64,000 nucleotides of DNA, from positions 1,060,501-1,124,500 of the forward strand of contig NZ_CP090349.1 of the NCBI RefSeq assembly GCF_021398735.1. The letters are read 5' to 3'. The position numbers were made by a program, and so were the translations under genes. This document shows positions 1 through 8,613 of the stretch, one piece after another. Position 1 is the stretch's first letter; the number at the start of each line of letters is the position of its first letter. Below the pieces are notes generated by a model, which made no database searches, was not told the DNA's origin, and worked only from the letters and a program-made list of their open reading frames with translations. This stretch comes from Methylobacterium oryzae. Its GTDB lineage: Bacteria; Pseudomonadota; Alphaproteobacteria; Rhizobiales; Beijerinckiaceae.

Positions 1-864
1 GACCACGAAGGCGGCGGCCTTGATCGCCTGGCTCAGCGCCTCGATCACCAGAATGTCGGCCCAGCCGACATGGTCCACGCCGATGCAGGCGAGGACGACC
101 CCGACCTCGACCGTGCCGAGCAGCCAGGCCAGGGCGTGGAGCGCGAGCGACTGGGCGAGGTGGCCCCGGCGGCCCGGAGCCCAGACCGTGTCCAGGGCGC
201 CCTGGATCCGGCGGTTCGGCTCGGGGCGCGCCTCGGCGTCGCGCACGAAGCGCCGGCCGAGGGCGGCGAGGCGATCCTCGAGCACCCGCACGATGCCGGT
301 CCGCTGGAGGGCGAAGAAGGCCGCCACCGCCAGCCCGGCCACGACGAGCGTCCGCAGCGTCCAGCTGGCCAGGGCGGCCGCTTCGGCGCCCTCGACCCGG
401 CTCAGGAGGCCGGCGCCGAGGCCGGCGAACAGGGCGAGCGTTCCCACCTGAAACAGCATGTCGGCCAGCACGGAGGCGGCCGCCAGGGAGCCGGCGACGC
501 CCCAGAAGGTGAGGAGGCGGGCGCCCAGCACGTCGCCGCCCACCGAGGCCACGGGCAGCAGCACGTTGATGCCTTCGCGGACGAAGCGCAGGATCATGCA
601 GGCCGAAGCCGTCGCGGGCGCCAGCCCGTCGAGAATGCGCGCCCAGGCGAGGCCGCAGAGCAGGATCACCACGATCCGCACCAGCGTGACGCCGGCGAAG
701 CCCGCCACGCCGATCCGTCCGAAGGCCGCGGCCACCGCGGCGAGATCGTTGGTCGCCACGAGCCAGACGGCGAGGCCGAGGCCGATCAGGGTGCCGAACA
801 GCGGCAGGCGACGCAGCACGGCGTGGGCCGCCCGCCGCTTCCGGGAAACAGGGTCGCCGGTCAC
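1..864 (-). CDS. HpnL-like multi-pass membrane protein (C-terminus cut by window edge)
   Basis: The 288 codons seen start at a GTG at 862-864 and run off the left edge, so the C-terminus is missing. The protein is strongly hydrophobic with several membrane spans; the first follows a short basic N-terminus (SRKRRAAHAVLRR). Segments such as ILRFVREGIN, VASVGGDVLGARLLTFWG and IEALSQAIKAAAFVV match the lysylphosphatidylglycerol-synthase membrane-domain superfamily, in particular the hopanoid-associated HpnL branch. That family lacks the soluble aminoacyl-transferase half and is thought to act in lipid translocation. Hopanoids are normal in this group of bacteria, but no other hopanoid gene is visible here. 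The start is chosen because upstream codons run toward the ferredoxin-like gene, whose stop is 56 bases away. The family call is firm; the HpnL subfamily is likely but rests on partial sequence. Confidence 0.8.
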   Translation of the reverse strand, partial: MTGDPVSRKRRAAHAVLRRLPLFGTLIGLGLAVWLVATNDLAAVAAAFGRIGVAGFAGVTLVRIVVILLCGLAWARILDGLAPATASACMILRFVREGINVLLPVASVGGDVLGARLLTFWGVAGSLAAASVLADMLFQVGTLALFAGLGAGLLSRVEGAEAAALASWTLRTLVVAGLAVAAFFALQRTGIVRVLEDRLAALGRRFVRDAEARPEPNRRIQGALDTVWAPGRRGHLAQSLALHALAWLLGTVEVGVVLACIGVDHVGWADILVIEALSQAIKAAAFVV

Positions 865-919
865 GGTGTGCGGGCCTCGCGTCGAGAGGCGGGCAAGAGC
901 GCGCTCCAGGTTGTGCCGG

Positions 920-1363
920 TCAGCGGACCGGCGGCGATTCGTCGGGTGGTATCGCCGCTAGAGCGGTATTGGGGCCGAATTCGGGGACCCTGCGACGCGG
1001 CAGGACGGGATTGAGCACCGCGGCGAGCGCCTCGGCGGGCCCGGCGGCGGGATCGAGCAGGACGACCCGGCCCTCGGCCAGGCTCGCGCCGGTCGCGACC
1101 GCCACGGCGCGCTTCGGACAGGGGCCGAGGCAGCCCGATTCCACGATGCGCAACTTCCGCCGGCGTCCGCCGCCGCCGTCGCGGGCGGCCCGCTTCCCGG
1201 CCTTCTTCAGCAGCGCGCAGACGTCCCGCCCGCGCAGGCCCTGCCGCTTCGCGCATTTCGAGCAGACGACGACGATCTCGGAGAGTTTGGTCTTGGCCGT
1301 GCGGCCGGTCGGGCAGCCATCAGGGGAGCCATCCGGGGCCGCGGCACGCGGTTCTGTCATCAT
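920..1363 (-). CDS. Small thioredoxin-fold 2Fe-2S ferredoxin-like protein
   Basis: This 147-aa soluble protein begins MMTEPR. It carries a cysteine pattern typical of thioredoxin-like [2Fe-2S] ferredoxins: CSKC at about residues 34-37, another Cys in DVCALL, then GCLGPCPKRA about 28 residues later. The Cys-Leu-Gly-Pro-Cys turn and the following short hydrophobic strands (AVAV, RVVLLDP) are the hallmark of that fold. It probably binds one 2Fe-2S cluster and acts as a cytosolic electron carrier or metallochaperone; the partner is unknown. It lies 56 bases upstream of the hpnL-like gene on the same strand and could be cotranscribed with it. Either of two adjacent ATG codons could start it. Confidence 0.75.
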   Translation of the reverse strand: MMTEPRAAAPDGSPDGCPTGRTAKTKLSEIVVVCSKCAKRQGLRGRDVCALLKKAGKRAARDGGGGRRRKLRIVESGCLGPCPKRAVAVATGASLAEGRVVLLDPAAGPAEALAAVLNPVLPRRRVPEFGPNTALAAIPPDESPPVR

Positions 1364-1554
1364 TCAGAGACTGTAGGACGCGATACCGACCCCGGGCTAC
1401 GGCGCCCGTCGCCGCGGTGCAGCAGCCGGGCGGCGGGCGGGCTGGGCGCCATAAAAAGGGCCTAAAAGAACGGGATTCCGGTAACCGCGCACGGGCCGCC
1501 CCTCGGCCGGCGCCGCGGCAGCGGAACCGGCGCAGACCCAGGAACAAAGAGCGG

Positions 1555-2865
1555 ATGAGCTTCGACGACGTCAAGGACGACACGCGCGAAGGCGAGATCG
1601 TGACGTTCGCCGCTCCGACCATGACGGAGCTGCGGCGCAGCGCGGAGACGATCCGGCCGGTGCCGGAGAAGCGGACTGCCCGGGCCCTCGTGGCGACCGT
1701 GCGGCAGCGCCTCGACTGGAGCCGTCTGCCGGGCCTGCGTCCCCGCGAGGAGGACACCTCGACCTACGGCGCGCGGATCATCCGCCGCGTCGGCCTGTTC
1801 GTGCTCCTGCCGACCCTGGTGGTCGGCCTGTACCTGTTCGCGTTCGCGTCCAATCAGTACGTCGCGGAAGCCCAGTTCGCGGTCCGCGGCAACGTCGAGC
1901 CGATGGAGAACATCTCGCTCGGCCAGTACACGAACCTCATCCAGAAGCACAACAGCCAGGACAGCTTCATCGTCCGCGACTACATCAACAGCCAGACGCT
2001 CGTCGAGGCGCTGGAGAAGAGTATCGGCATCTCCAAGATGTTCTCGCGGTCCGAGGCGGATTTCTGGGCCCGCTTCGACCCCAGTGATCCGATCGAGGAC
2101 CTGACCAAATACTGGCGCAAGCACGTCGAGGCGCATATCGACTCGATCTCGGGCGTGATCCGCCTGTCCGTGCGCGCCTTCACGCCGGAGGACGCCCTGA
2201 CCATCGCCCAGGCGGTGGTGTCGCGCTCCGAGGCGCTGATCAACGACATCTCCAAGCGCGCCCAGGCCGACATGGTCGCCCAGGCCGAGGCCGACGCGAA
2301 GGTCGCCCAGGACCGGCTGCGCAAGGCGCACGTGGCGCTGCAGGCATTCCGCAATCAGTGGGGTGTGATCGATCCGATCAAGACCGCCGAGGGCACGCTG
2401 ACCACGCTGACCCTGCTGCGGAAGGACAAGCTCAAGGCCGAGAACGACCTGCAGGTCCTGCGCGGCTCCAGCCTCGACGAGCGCTCGCGCTCGATCCAGA
2501 CGCTGGTGGCCAACATCGCGGCCATCGACCAGCAGATGAAGTCGCTTCAGGACGAGCTGACGAGCGCCAACGCCGCCGCCGGCGGCCAGAACATGACCGA
2601 GGCGCTGCTCCAGTACGAGGGCCTGCTGGTCGAGCGGACCATCGCCGAGAAGCTGGAGGAATCGGCCCACAGCCTGCTCGACCGGGCGCGCATCTCGGCG
2701 AGCAAGCAGCACATCTTCCTGGCCACGTTCGTGCCGCCGGTCCTGCCGACCGACAGCCTCTATCCCGAGCGGGGCCACTCCCTCCTGGTGTCGTTCTTCT
2801 GCTTCCTGGTGATCTGGAGCTCGTCCGCGCTGCTGATCGCCGGCATCCGCGACCAGAGGATGTAG
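1555..2865 (+). CDS. Polysaccharide export inner-membrane protein, KpsE/BexC/CtrB-Wzz type
   Basis: The 436-aa protein has a cytoplasmic N-terminal stretch, a first membrane span at about residues 79-99 (VGLFVLLPTLVVGLYLFAFA) and a long periplasmic region rich in heptad-like helices (about 190-370). A second span near the C-terminus (VSFFCFLVIWSSSALLIAGI) is preceded by the Pro-rich VPPVLPTDSLYPERG segment typical of polysaccharide co-polymerases. KpsE/CtrB proteins link the ABC exporter to the outer-membrane channel in capsule export. The frame is open back to an ATG at 1417, but that 46-residue extension is Arg/Pro-rich and unlike the family. The ATG at 1555 has AGGAACAAAGAG just upstream and is chosen. 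No glycosyltransferase, KpsMT or KpsD gene is adjacent, so the protein is an orphan here. Confidence 0.85.
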   Translation: MSFDDVKDDTREGEIVTFAAPTMTELRRSAETIRPVPEKRTARALVATVRQRLDWSRLPGLRPREEDTSTYGARIIRRVGLFVLLPTLVVGLYLFAFASNQYVAEAQFAVRGNVEPMENISLGQYTNLIQKHNSQDSFIVRDYINSQTLVEALEKSIGISKMFSRSEADFWARFDPSDPIEDLTKYWRKHVEAHIDSISGVIRLSVRAFTPEDALTIAQAVVSRSEALINDISKRAQADMVAQAEADAKVAQDRLRKAHVALQAFRNQWGVIDPIKTAEGTLTTLTLLRKDKLKAENDLQVLRGSSLDERSRSIQTLVANIAAIDQQMKSLQDELTSANAAAGGQNMTEALLQYEGLLVERTIAEKLEESAHSLLDRARISASKQHIFLATFVPPVLPTDSLYPERGHSLLVSFFCFLVIWSSSALLIAGIRDQRM

Positions 2866-2879
2866 CGGCATCCGCGGCT

Positions 2880-2899
2880 CCCGGGATCTGGATCCCGGG
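2880..2899. terminator. Perfect inverted repeat after the KpsE-like gene
   Basis: The 20 bases CCCGGGATCTGGATCCCGGG form two perfect 9-bp arms around TG. They begin 15 bases after the stop codon of the upstream gene. No T-run follows, so it is a terminator-like or mRNA-stabilising hairpin rather than a proven intrinsic terminator. Confidence 0.4.
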
Positions 2900-2968
2900 C
2901 CGCGCGATCTGTAGAGGGAGGCGGCCCGGCCAACCGGGCGCACCTGGATGAGCGAAGTCTAACGGTCC

Positions 2969-3253
2969 ATGTCGGATTTCTCCGATCTCGTCGCGAAGGC
3001 GATCCAGCCGTCGATGACCCGTGAGGAGCGCGAGGCGGTCTACACGGTCGTGCGGCAGGCCGTGCTCCGGCTGCAGGAGCGGGAGGCGTTCCCGCCGGAC
3101 GACCCGCGGGTCGCCCTCCAGCGCCACCTCGTCGAGGAGACGATCCGCGACGTCGAGGGCGACGTCGCCCGCTACGAATCCCTGCGCAAGCTCGACGCGG
3201 CTTTCGCGGCCCAGGCCGAGGCCCACAAGGCGGCCCAGAGCGGGCGGCGCTAG
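2969..3253 (+). CDS. Small helical protein of unknown function
   Basis: This 94-aa protein has codon usage like its neighbours (mostly G or C in third positions). It is charged and almost entirely predicted helix, with TREEREAVYTVVRQAVLRLQ followed by a second amphipathic helix and a basic C-terminus (GRR). It has no signal peptide, membrane span or cysteine. I do not recognise a family. It follows the KpsE-like gene by about 100 bases on the same strand, with a hairpin between them, so cotranscription is possible but not shown. The ribosome-binding site is weak. Confidence 0.6.
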   Translation: MSDFSDLVAKAIQPSMTREEREAVYTVVRQAVLRLQEREAFPPDDPRVALQRHLVEETIRDVEGDVARYESLRKLDAAFAAQAEAHKAAQSGRR

Positions 3254-3365
3254 GGCGTCACCGCCGGTCCGCCCCCGTCACGGCACGGGTAAGCCCGGCC
3301 CTTCACATCCGTGACGTTCGCCGTCGTCCGGCGCGTCCGCGCCGGGGCCGCTCCGTGGATGCGCG

Positions 3366-4727
3366 TCAGCCGCAGGCGACGCTCGCCCGGACGCTGCCGG
3401 GCTCGGCCACGTCGAGGCCCGCCGACACGTACTCGTTGAGCTTGTTGCGCAGGGTCCGGATCGAGATGCCGAGGATCTTGGCCGCGTGGGTCCGGTTACC
3501 GAGGCAGTGGTCCAGCGTGTCGAGGATCAGGTCGCACTCGACCTGCGCCACGGTCCGGCCCACCAGCCCGCGGGTGGCGGCCTCGGCGACCTGGGCGGCG
3601 CGCGCGGCCGGCCCCTCGACCGCGAAGGTCTCGCCCTCGGGCGACAGGATCGCCTCCGGGCCGATCGCGTCGCCCGAGGCGAGCAGCACCGCCCGGTGCA
3701 GGGTGTTCTCCAACTCGCGCACGTTGCCGCGCCACGGGTTCCGCAGCACGAGCGCCCGGGCCTCCGCGGAGAGCGGGCGGACCGGCATCCCGTTCACCGC
3801 GGCGTATTTGCGGGCGAAGTGGGTGGCGAGTTCGAGGATGTCGGCCGGGCGCTCGCGCAGCGGCGGGAGCCGCAGGCCGACGACGTTGAGCCGGTAGAGC
3901 AGGTCCTCCCGGAACGTGCCCTTGCGGACCTCCTCGGCGAGGTTGCGGTTCGAGGTGGCGAGCACGCGGATGTCGACCCGCACCGGGGCGGTCCCGCCGA
4001 CCCGGTCAATGACCCGCTCCTGCAGGGCGCGCAGCAGCTTCGCCTGCAGGCGCACGTCCATCTCGGAGATCTCGTCGAGGAGCAGCGTGCCGCCGTTGGC
4101 CTCCTCGAACCGGCCGATGCGCCGGGCGACCGCGCCGGTGAACGCGCCCTTCTCGTGGCCGAACAGCTCGGATTCGAGCAGGGCCTCGGGGATCGCCGCG
4201 CAGTTCACCGAGACGAAGGGCTTGCCCGCCCGGTTGGACTTCTGGTGGACGTGCCGGGCCAGCACCTCCTTGCCGGTGCCGCTCTCGCCGGTGATCAGCA
4301 CCGAGGCCTCGGAGCGGGCGACCTGCTCGGCGAGCTTGACCACCCGCTCCATGGACGGGTCGCGCCAGACGAAGGCGGCGCGGTCGGTGGCGACCGCCTC
4401 CAGCACCGCCGCGATCATCTCGGGATCGGGCGGGAGCGGGATGTACTCCTTGGCGCCCGCCCGGATCGCCGCCACGGCGGCCGAGGCGTCCGCCGAGACG
4501 CCGCAGGCGACCACCGGCGTGCGGATCCGCTCTCCCTCCAGCGCGGTGACGAGGTCGCGGATCGGTAGACCCACGTCGATCATGATGAGATCGGCGCCCC
4601 GCGCGCGCAGGACGGTGAGGCCCTGCGGCACGGCGTCGGCCTGCGTGACGGCGGCGCCGCGCTGCATCGCGATCTTCGAGGCGGTGATCAGCTCGCCGTT
4701 GAGCCGCCCGATCATCAGGAGCCGCAT
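3366..4727 (-). CDS. flbD: Sigma-54-dependent flagellar regulator FlbD
   Basis: This 453-aa bacterial enhancer-binding protein has an N-terminal receiver-like domain (1-110) and an AAA+ domain (about 125-360). The AAA+ domain carries a Walker A GESGTGKE at 147-154, the sigma-54 contact motif GAFTGA at 194-199 and a Walker [10 protein letters not shown] at about 212-220. The C-terminus is a Fis-type helix-turn-helix ending in [15 protein letters not shown]. The receiver keeps an Asp at about 51 (LIMIDVGLP) but lacks the N-terminal acidic pair (IGRLNG instead) and the conserved Lys (EYIPLPP), so ordinary phosphorylation control is doubtful. As last gene after fliF-fliG-fliH-fliN it matches Caulobacter flbD, which switches on sigma-54 promoters of late flagellar genes. 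A sigma-54 promoter-like sequence lies upstream of fliK in this cluster. Confidence 0.93.
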   Translation of the reverse strand: MRLLMIGRLNGELITASKIAMQRGAAVTQADAVPQGLTVLRARGADLIMIDVGLPIRDLVTALEGERIRTPVVACGVSADASAAVAAIRAGAKEYIPLPPDPEMIAAVLEAVATDRAAFVWRDPSMERVVKLAEQVARSEASVLITGESGTGKEVLARHVHQKSNRAGKPFVSVNCAAIPEALLESELFGHEKGAFTGAVARRIGRFEEANGGTLLLDEISEMDVRLQAKLLRALQERVIDRVGGTAPVRVDIRVLATSNRNLAEEVRKGTFREDLLYRLNVVGLRLPPLRERPADILELATHFARKYAAVNGMPVRPLSAEARALVLRNPWRGNVRELENTLHRAVLLASGDAIGPEAILSPEGETFAVEGPAARAAQVAEAATRGLVGRTVAQVECDLILDTLDHCLGNRTHAAKILGISIRTLRNKLNEYVSAGLDVAEPGSVRASVACG

Positions 4728-4784
4728 GGTTCGTCCCTCTCAAAACCCGCGCGCGGACAGCACACCGGCGTCCGCGGCTGAAAA

Positions 4785-5117
4785 TCACTCACCCTTGACG
4801 ATCTCGGTCATCGTCACGCCGAGCCGGTCCTCGACGAGGACGACCTCGCCGCGGGCCACCAGCCGGTTGTTGACGAACACGTCGATCGCCTCGCCGACCT
4901 TCCGGTCGAGTTCGAGCACCGCGCCGGGCGCGAGCCGGAGCAGGTCGCCGATCGGCATCCGGGCGGAGCCGAGCACCGCCGAGACCATCACGGGCACGTC
5001 GAAGAGCTGCTCCAGGTCGGCCGCGGTCTTCGGGGTGGTGGGCGCGTCGCGGATCGAGCCCGCGGCGTAGTCGGTGTCGTGCTCGCCGAGCTGGGGCAGG
5101 CTGAAATCGTCGGACAT
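4785..5117 (-). CDS. fliN: Flagellar motor switch protein FliN
   Basis: This 110-aa protein has a variable acidic N-terminus (1-34) followed by the SpoA/FliN domain. Diagnostic segments are FDVPVMVSAVLGSARMPIGD, LAPGAVLELDRKVGE and VFVNNRLVARGEVVLVEDR, ending VTMTEIV. FliN forms the lower C-ring of the flagellar motor, binds FliH and contributes to torque switching. Length and domain are normal. It sits 10 bases after fliH and about 58 bases before flbD on the same strand, inside the fliF operon. Confidence 0.95.
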   Translation of the reverse strand: MSDDFSLPQLGEHDTDYAAGSIRDAPTTPKTAADLEQLFDVPVMVSAVLGSARMPIGDLLRLAPGAVLELDRKVGEAIDVFVNNRLVARGEVVLVEDRLGVTMTEIVKGE

Positions 5118-5127
5118 CAGGATCTCC

Positions 5128-5739
5128 TCACGGGCCCGTCGGCAGGCCGAGGGCGTCGAGCACCGCCGCCTCGATGCGGGCGCGCTCCCGAACGATGCCG
5201 CCGTCCGCCCACTCGATGCGGGCGTCGCCCGCCGCCATGTCGGGGTCGCCCAGCACCACGAGCCGGCCCTCGTAGCCGCGCTCGCGCGCGAGGCGCTTCA
5301 CCAGGGTCTCGGCCTCCTCGACCAAGCCGTCGTGCACCCGCACCACCAAGTGCGGCACGCCGCGCAGGTGCTGGAGCGCCGTCCGGGCCGCCTCGCCGAT
5401 GCCGGCGAGCGGGGCGGCGTCGAGGGCGTCGCCCGCGACCTTGCGGGCGATCAGCATCGCCACCTCGACCGCCTGCGCCTCGCGCTCGGCGTCGCGCGCG
5501 TCGGCCTGGGCGATCAGGCCCGCGGCGGCGAGCGCCAAGCGGGTCATGGCGTCGGCGAGCCGGCCCTGGACCTGCGCCTCGGCCTGGACCCGGCCCTCCT
5601 GCATGCCGCGGGCATGGGCCTCGGCCTCGGAGCGGGCCGCGGTCTCGGCGGCGCGCAGGGCCTCGGCGCTGGGGCGGCCGCTGCGGAAGTCGGTCTCGAA
5701 CAGGAACGGCTTCGCGCTCCGGGCGGATTGGGCGCTCAA
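5128..5739 (-). CDS. fliH: Flagellar export regulator FliH (FlbE-like)
   Basis: This 203-aa protein has an N-terminus with a Trp-free basic/aromatic start, then a long Ala/Glu-rich helix (about 25-95, for example EAEAHARGMQEGRVQ). The C-terminal domain (about 95-200) resembles V-type ATPase subunit E and FliH, with VAMLIARKVAGDAL and VVRVHDGLVEEAETLVKRLA. FliH binds and restrains the export ATPase FliI and docks it on FliN. In Caulobacter the gene at this exact place between fliG and fliN is called flbE. Its ATG overlaps the fliG stop by four bases, so translation is probably coupled. Confidence 0.85.
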   Translation of the reverse strand: MSAQSARSAKPFLFETDFRSGRPSAEALRAAETAARSEAEAHARGMQEGRVQAEAQVQGRLADAMTRLALAAAGLIAQADARDAEREAQAVEVAMLIARKVAGDALDAAPLAGIGEAARTALQHLRGVPHLVVRVHDGLVEEAETLVKRLARERGYEGRLVVLGDPDMAAGDARIEWADGGIVRERARIEAAVLDALGLPTGP

Positions 5740-6794
5740 TAGACCAGCTCCTCCTCGGCGCTATTCTTGGCGATCATGATCTCGCCCTTCTCGGCGAGGT
5801 CCTTGGCGATCTCGGTCATCTTGGCCTGCGCCTCATCCACTTCCTTGAGGCGGACCGGCCCGAGCGAGGCCATCTCGTCCGTGAGGTTCTTGGCCGCGCG
5901 GGTCGACATCTGCCTCAGGAAGAAGCCGCGGGTCGGCTCGTTGGCGCCCTTGAGCGCGCGGCACAGGGTCTCGTTGTCGATGCTGCGCAGCAGGGTCTGG
6001 ACGCTGCCCGGATCGAGTTTCAGCAGGTCCTCGAAGGTGAACATCAGCTCGCGGATCCGCTTGGCCGAGCCGCGGTTCGCCTGGTCGAGCGCGGCGAGGA
6101 AGCGGCCCTCCGTCTGCCGGTCGAAGGCGTTGAACACGTCGGCCATCATCTCGTGGGCGTCGCGGCGCTGGGTCTGGGCGATGGTCGACACGAACTCGAC
6201 CCGCAGCGTCTCCTCGATGTGGCGCAGCGCCTCCTTCTGCACCGTCTCCATGCGCAGCATCCGGTTGAGGACGTCGATGGCGAAGTCCTCCGGCAGGATG
6301 GTGAGCACCTTCGCCGCGTAGTCGGCGCGCACCCGCGACAGCACCACCGCCACGGTCTGCGGGTACTCGTTGCGCAGGAACGACGCGAGGATCTCCGGGT
6401 CGACCTGGGCGATCGAGGCCCAGACGCGCTTGCCCGACGCGCCCTTGATCTCCGCCATGATCAGCGAGACCTGATCGCTGGGGAAGATCTTGAGGAGCAG
6501 CGCCTCGGTCCGCTCGAAGTTCGACGAGATGCCGCCGCTGTTGCCGAGCTTGGTCACGAACTCGATGATCAGCTTCTCAACGGTCTGCGCCTCCAGCGTG
6601 CCGAGCTGGACCATGGCGGCGCTGACCTTCTTGATCTCCTCCTCCTCGAGCATCTGCCAGATCGGGGCGCCTTCCTCTTCCCCGAGCATCAGCAGGAGCG
6701 CGGCGGCGCGCTGCGGCCCGGGCATCGACGCGAACGAATCGCCGCCCGCCGTCGCCAGCGTGTTGGCCAGACCCAGTGCCGCACCTGCCGCCAT
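5736..6794 (-). CDS. fliG: Flagellar motor switch protein FliG
   Basis: The 352-aa protein has all three FliG domains. The N-terminal part (about 25-115, PGPQRAAALLLMLGEEEG) contacts FliF. The middle domain contains the EHPQT-like motif as EYPQTVAVVLSRV. The C-terminal domain carries the charged torque helix (MFTFEDLLKLDPGSVQTLLR). A Gly/Ala-rich leader of about 20 residues precedes the usual start and an ATG at residue 24 is also possible. FliG sits on the cytoplasmic face of the MS ring and interacts with the stator. It lies 25 bases after fliF and overlaps fliH by four bases. Confidence 0.96.
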   Translation of the reverse strand: MAAGAALGLANTLATAGGDSFASMPGPQRAAALLLMLGEEEGAPIWQMLEEEEIKKVSAAMVQLGTLEAQTVEKLIIEFVTKLGNSGGISSNFERTEALLLKIFPSDQVSLIMAEIKGASGKRVWASIAQVDPEILASFLRNEYPQTVAVVLSRVRADYAAKVLTILPEDFAIDVLNRMLRMETVQKEALRHIEETLRVEFVSTIAQTQRRDAHEMMADVFNAFDRQTEGRFLAALDQANRGSAKRIRELMFTFEDLLKLDPGSVQTLLRSIDNETLCRALKGANEPTRGFFLRQMSTRAAKNLTDEMASLGPVRLKEVDEAQAKMTEIAKDLAEKGEIMIAKNSAEEELVY

Positions 6795-6819
6795 CGTGTT
6801 GCCCTCGACGCCCTACGCT

Positions 6820-8451
6820 TCACTCTTCCTGGATCCAGGTGCGCAGCACCTCGACGGTCTCGGACGGGCTCGCCCGGACCATGTCGACCACGCGCTGGAC
6901 CGTCTCGGCCTGGACCTGGCCGTTGATCTTGGCGAACTCCATCAGCCGCGCGGTCGGGTTGTCGCGGTCGATGACCGTCACGGTCTGGCCCGGACCCGCG
7001 ACCGCGGCGGCGTCGCCGGGGAGCGCGATTCCGGACGCCGTCAGGACCGGGGCCTCTGGGACCGGCGCGAGCACCTGGCGCACCAGGGGGCGGACCACCG
7101 TGAGCAGGACGATGAGCGTCAGCAGCGCCAGGACGGCGAGCTCGGCCATGCGCAGCACGTCCTCCTTGGTGGGGGCGAGCAGCGACTGGATCAGCGTGGG
7201 CTCGGTGAATTGCGGCACGCTCGGCGCCTCCGCGAAGCGCAGGTTCACCACCTCGATCTGGTCGCCGCGGGCCTTGTCGAAGCCGACGGCGCCGCGCACC
7301 AGCGCGGTGATCCTCTCGATCTCGGCGGGCGTGCGCGGGCTGTAAGTCTGCTTGCCGTCGGGGGCGGTGGCGTAGACGCCGTCGAGCACCACGGCGACCG
7401 ACAGGCGCTTGATCCGGCCGCTCTCGGCGATCTCGGTCTTGGTGACCCGCGAGATCTCGTAGTTGGTGGTTTCCTCGTTCTTGTTGGTCGCGTCCTTGGG
7501 CGTCGGCGTCTTGTCGCCGCCATTGGCGCCGGGCAACTCGTTGCCGACGCTGACCTGTCCCTCAGCATTGCCGGTGACCGCCGATTCGGTGCGGGTCTGG
7601 GCGGAGCGCACGACCCGGCTCTCGGGATCGAAGGTCTCGGAGCGGCTCTCGACCCGGTTGAGGTCGAGTTCCGCGTTGACCTGGACGCGGGCCCGGCCCG
7701 GGCCGACGATGCCGGCGACGACGTCCTCGATCTGGCCGCGCAGGCGCCGTTCGAGGCCGACCTGCCGGTCCTCGAACCCGCCGGCGACGTCGGCCGCGGC
7801 GTCCCGGGCGCCGTCGGCCAGAAGCCGGCCGCGCTCATCGACGATCGAGATCCGTTCGGGCTTGAGGCCCTCCACCGCGGAGGCCACGAGATGGCGGATC
7901 GCCCGGACCTGCCCGGAATCGAGATCGCCCATCAGCTTCAGCACGATCGCCGCGCTCGGGCTCTCCCGGTCCCGCTCGAACAGGCGGCGCTCCGGCAGCA
8001 CGAGATGGACGCGGGCCGCCTGGACCCGCCCGATCGCCCGGATCGAGCGCGCCAGTTCGCCCTCCAGGGCGCGCAGGTGGTTCACGTTCTGAACGAAGTT
8101 GGTGGACGAGAACGCGTCGCCCTTGTCGAAGATCTCGTAGCCGACGCCGCCCTGGGTCGGCAGGCCCTTGCCGGCGAGGTCCATGCGCAGCTTGGCGAGG
8201 TCCGGGCGGGGGGCCAGGATCGTCTGCCCGGCATCGCCCCGCGTCTCGTAGCGGATGCCGCGGCTGTCCAGCTCCCGGACCACGGAGGCCGAGTCCTGCA
8301 TCGACAGGTCGGAGAACAGCACGCCCATGTCGGGGCGCGAGACCCGCAGGATGATGAAGGCGAAGAAGCCGATGAGCGTCAGCGTCACCGCCGCCATGGC
8401 GGCGATTCGGGCCGGTCCGAACTTCGTGACGAGATCGAGAACCGGCTTCAC
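6820..8451 (-). CDS. fliF: Flagellar MS-ring protein FliF
   Basis: This 543-aa protein has a first membrane span at about residues 20-42 (AAVTLTLIGFFAFIILRV) and a large periplasmic region with two ring-building modules, including DLAKLRMDLAGKGLPTQGGV and GELARSIRAIGRVQAARVHL. A second span at about 430-455 (ELAVLALLTLIVLLTVVRPL) is followed by a short C-terminal FliG-binding tail ending TWIQEE. FliF forms the MS ring that nucleates basal-body assembly. It is the first gene of the fliF-fliG-fliH-fliN-flbD run. The intergenic stretch upstream carries a CtrA-like box, in line with class II control in Caulobacter. Confidence 0.96.
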   Translation of the reverse strand: MKPVLDLVTKFGPARIAAMAAVTLTLIGFFAFIILRVSRPDMGVLFSDLSMQDSASVVRELDSRGIRYETRGDAGQTILAPRPDLAKLRMDLAGKGLPTQGGVGYEIFDKGDAFSSTNFVQNVNHLRALEGELARSIRAIGRVQAARVHLVLPERRLFERDRESPSAAIVLKLMGDLDSGQVRAIRHLVASAVEGLKPERISIVDERGRLLADGARDAAADVAGGFEDRQVGLERRLRGQIEDVVAGIVGPGRARVQVNAELDLNRVESRSETFDPESRVVRSAQTRTESAVTGNAEGQVSVGNELPGANGGDKTPTPKDATNKNEETTNYEISRVTKTEIAESGRIKRLSVAVVLDGVYATAPDGKQTYSPRTPAEIERITALVRGAVGFDKARGDQIEVVNLRFAEAPSVPQFTEPTLIQSLLAPTKEDVLRMAELAVLALLTLIVLLTVVRPLVRQVLAPVPEAPVLTASGIALPGDAAAVAGPGQTVTVIDRDNPTARLMEFAKINGQVQAETVQRVVDMVRASPSETVEVLRTWIQEE

Positions 8452-8521
8452 GGGAGGATTCGCTGCCCTCTAACGCTGGCGGACCCCGGCGGCCCGCTCG
8501 GCAGAAATTGCCCAGGTCGTG

Positions 8522-8537
8522 GTTAGCGGGTCGTTAA
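8522..8537 (-). promoter_or_regulatory. CtrA-like box upstream of fliF
   Basis: On the minus strand the site reads TTAA-CGACCCG-CTAAC. The known CtrA full site is TTAA-N7-TTAAC, so there is one mismatch. Its near edge is about 70 bases upstream of the fliF start. Caulobacter fliF is a CtrA target, and sciP, whose product inhibits CtrA, is the neighbouring gene. The match is seen directly; binding is inferred. Confidence 0.5.
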
Positions 8538-8580
8538 TGCGGGGGCGTCCCGCGGGCTCGGATGCGGGCGCCGGAACGAC

Positions 8581-8613
8581 CGAAGCCGCGCCCGGGGTCC
8601 GGACGCGGCTTCG
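8581..8613. terminator. Hairpin between sciP and fliF
   Basis: Perfect 10-bp inverted arms at 8581-8590 and 8604-8613 enclose a 13-base GC-rich loop. There is no T-run on either strand, so any termination would be factor-dependent or partial. Its position between the end of sciP and the CtrA-like box suits a boundary between two transcripts. Confidence 0.4.

Noticed and set aside
70..1014. Long plus-strand open frame opposite the hpnL-like gene
   Set aside because: It is Gly/Gln/His/Arg-rich with no recognisable fold, and the minus strand has a clear membrane-protein pattern.
5079..6926. 615-codon plus-strand frame over fliH and fliG
   Set aside because: Low-complexity Arg/Leu/Asp composition, antisense to well-identified flagellar genes.
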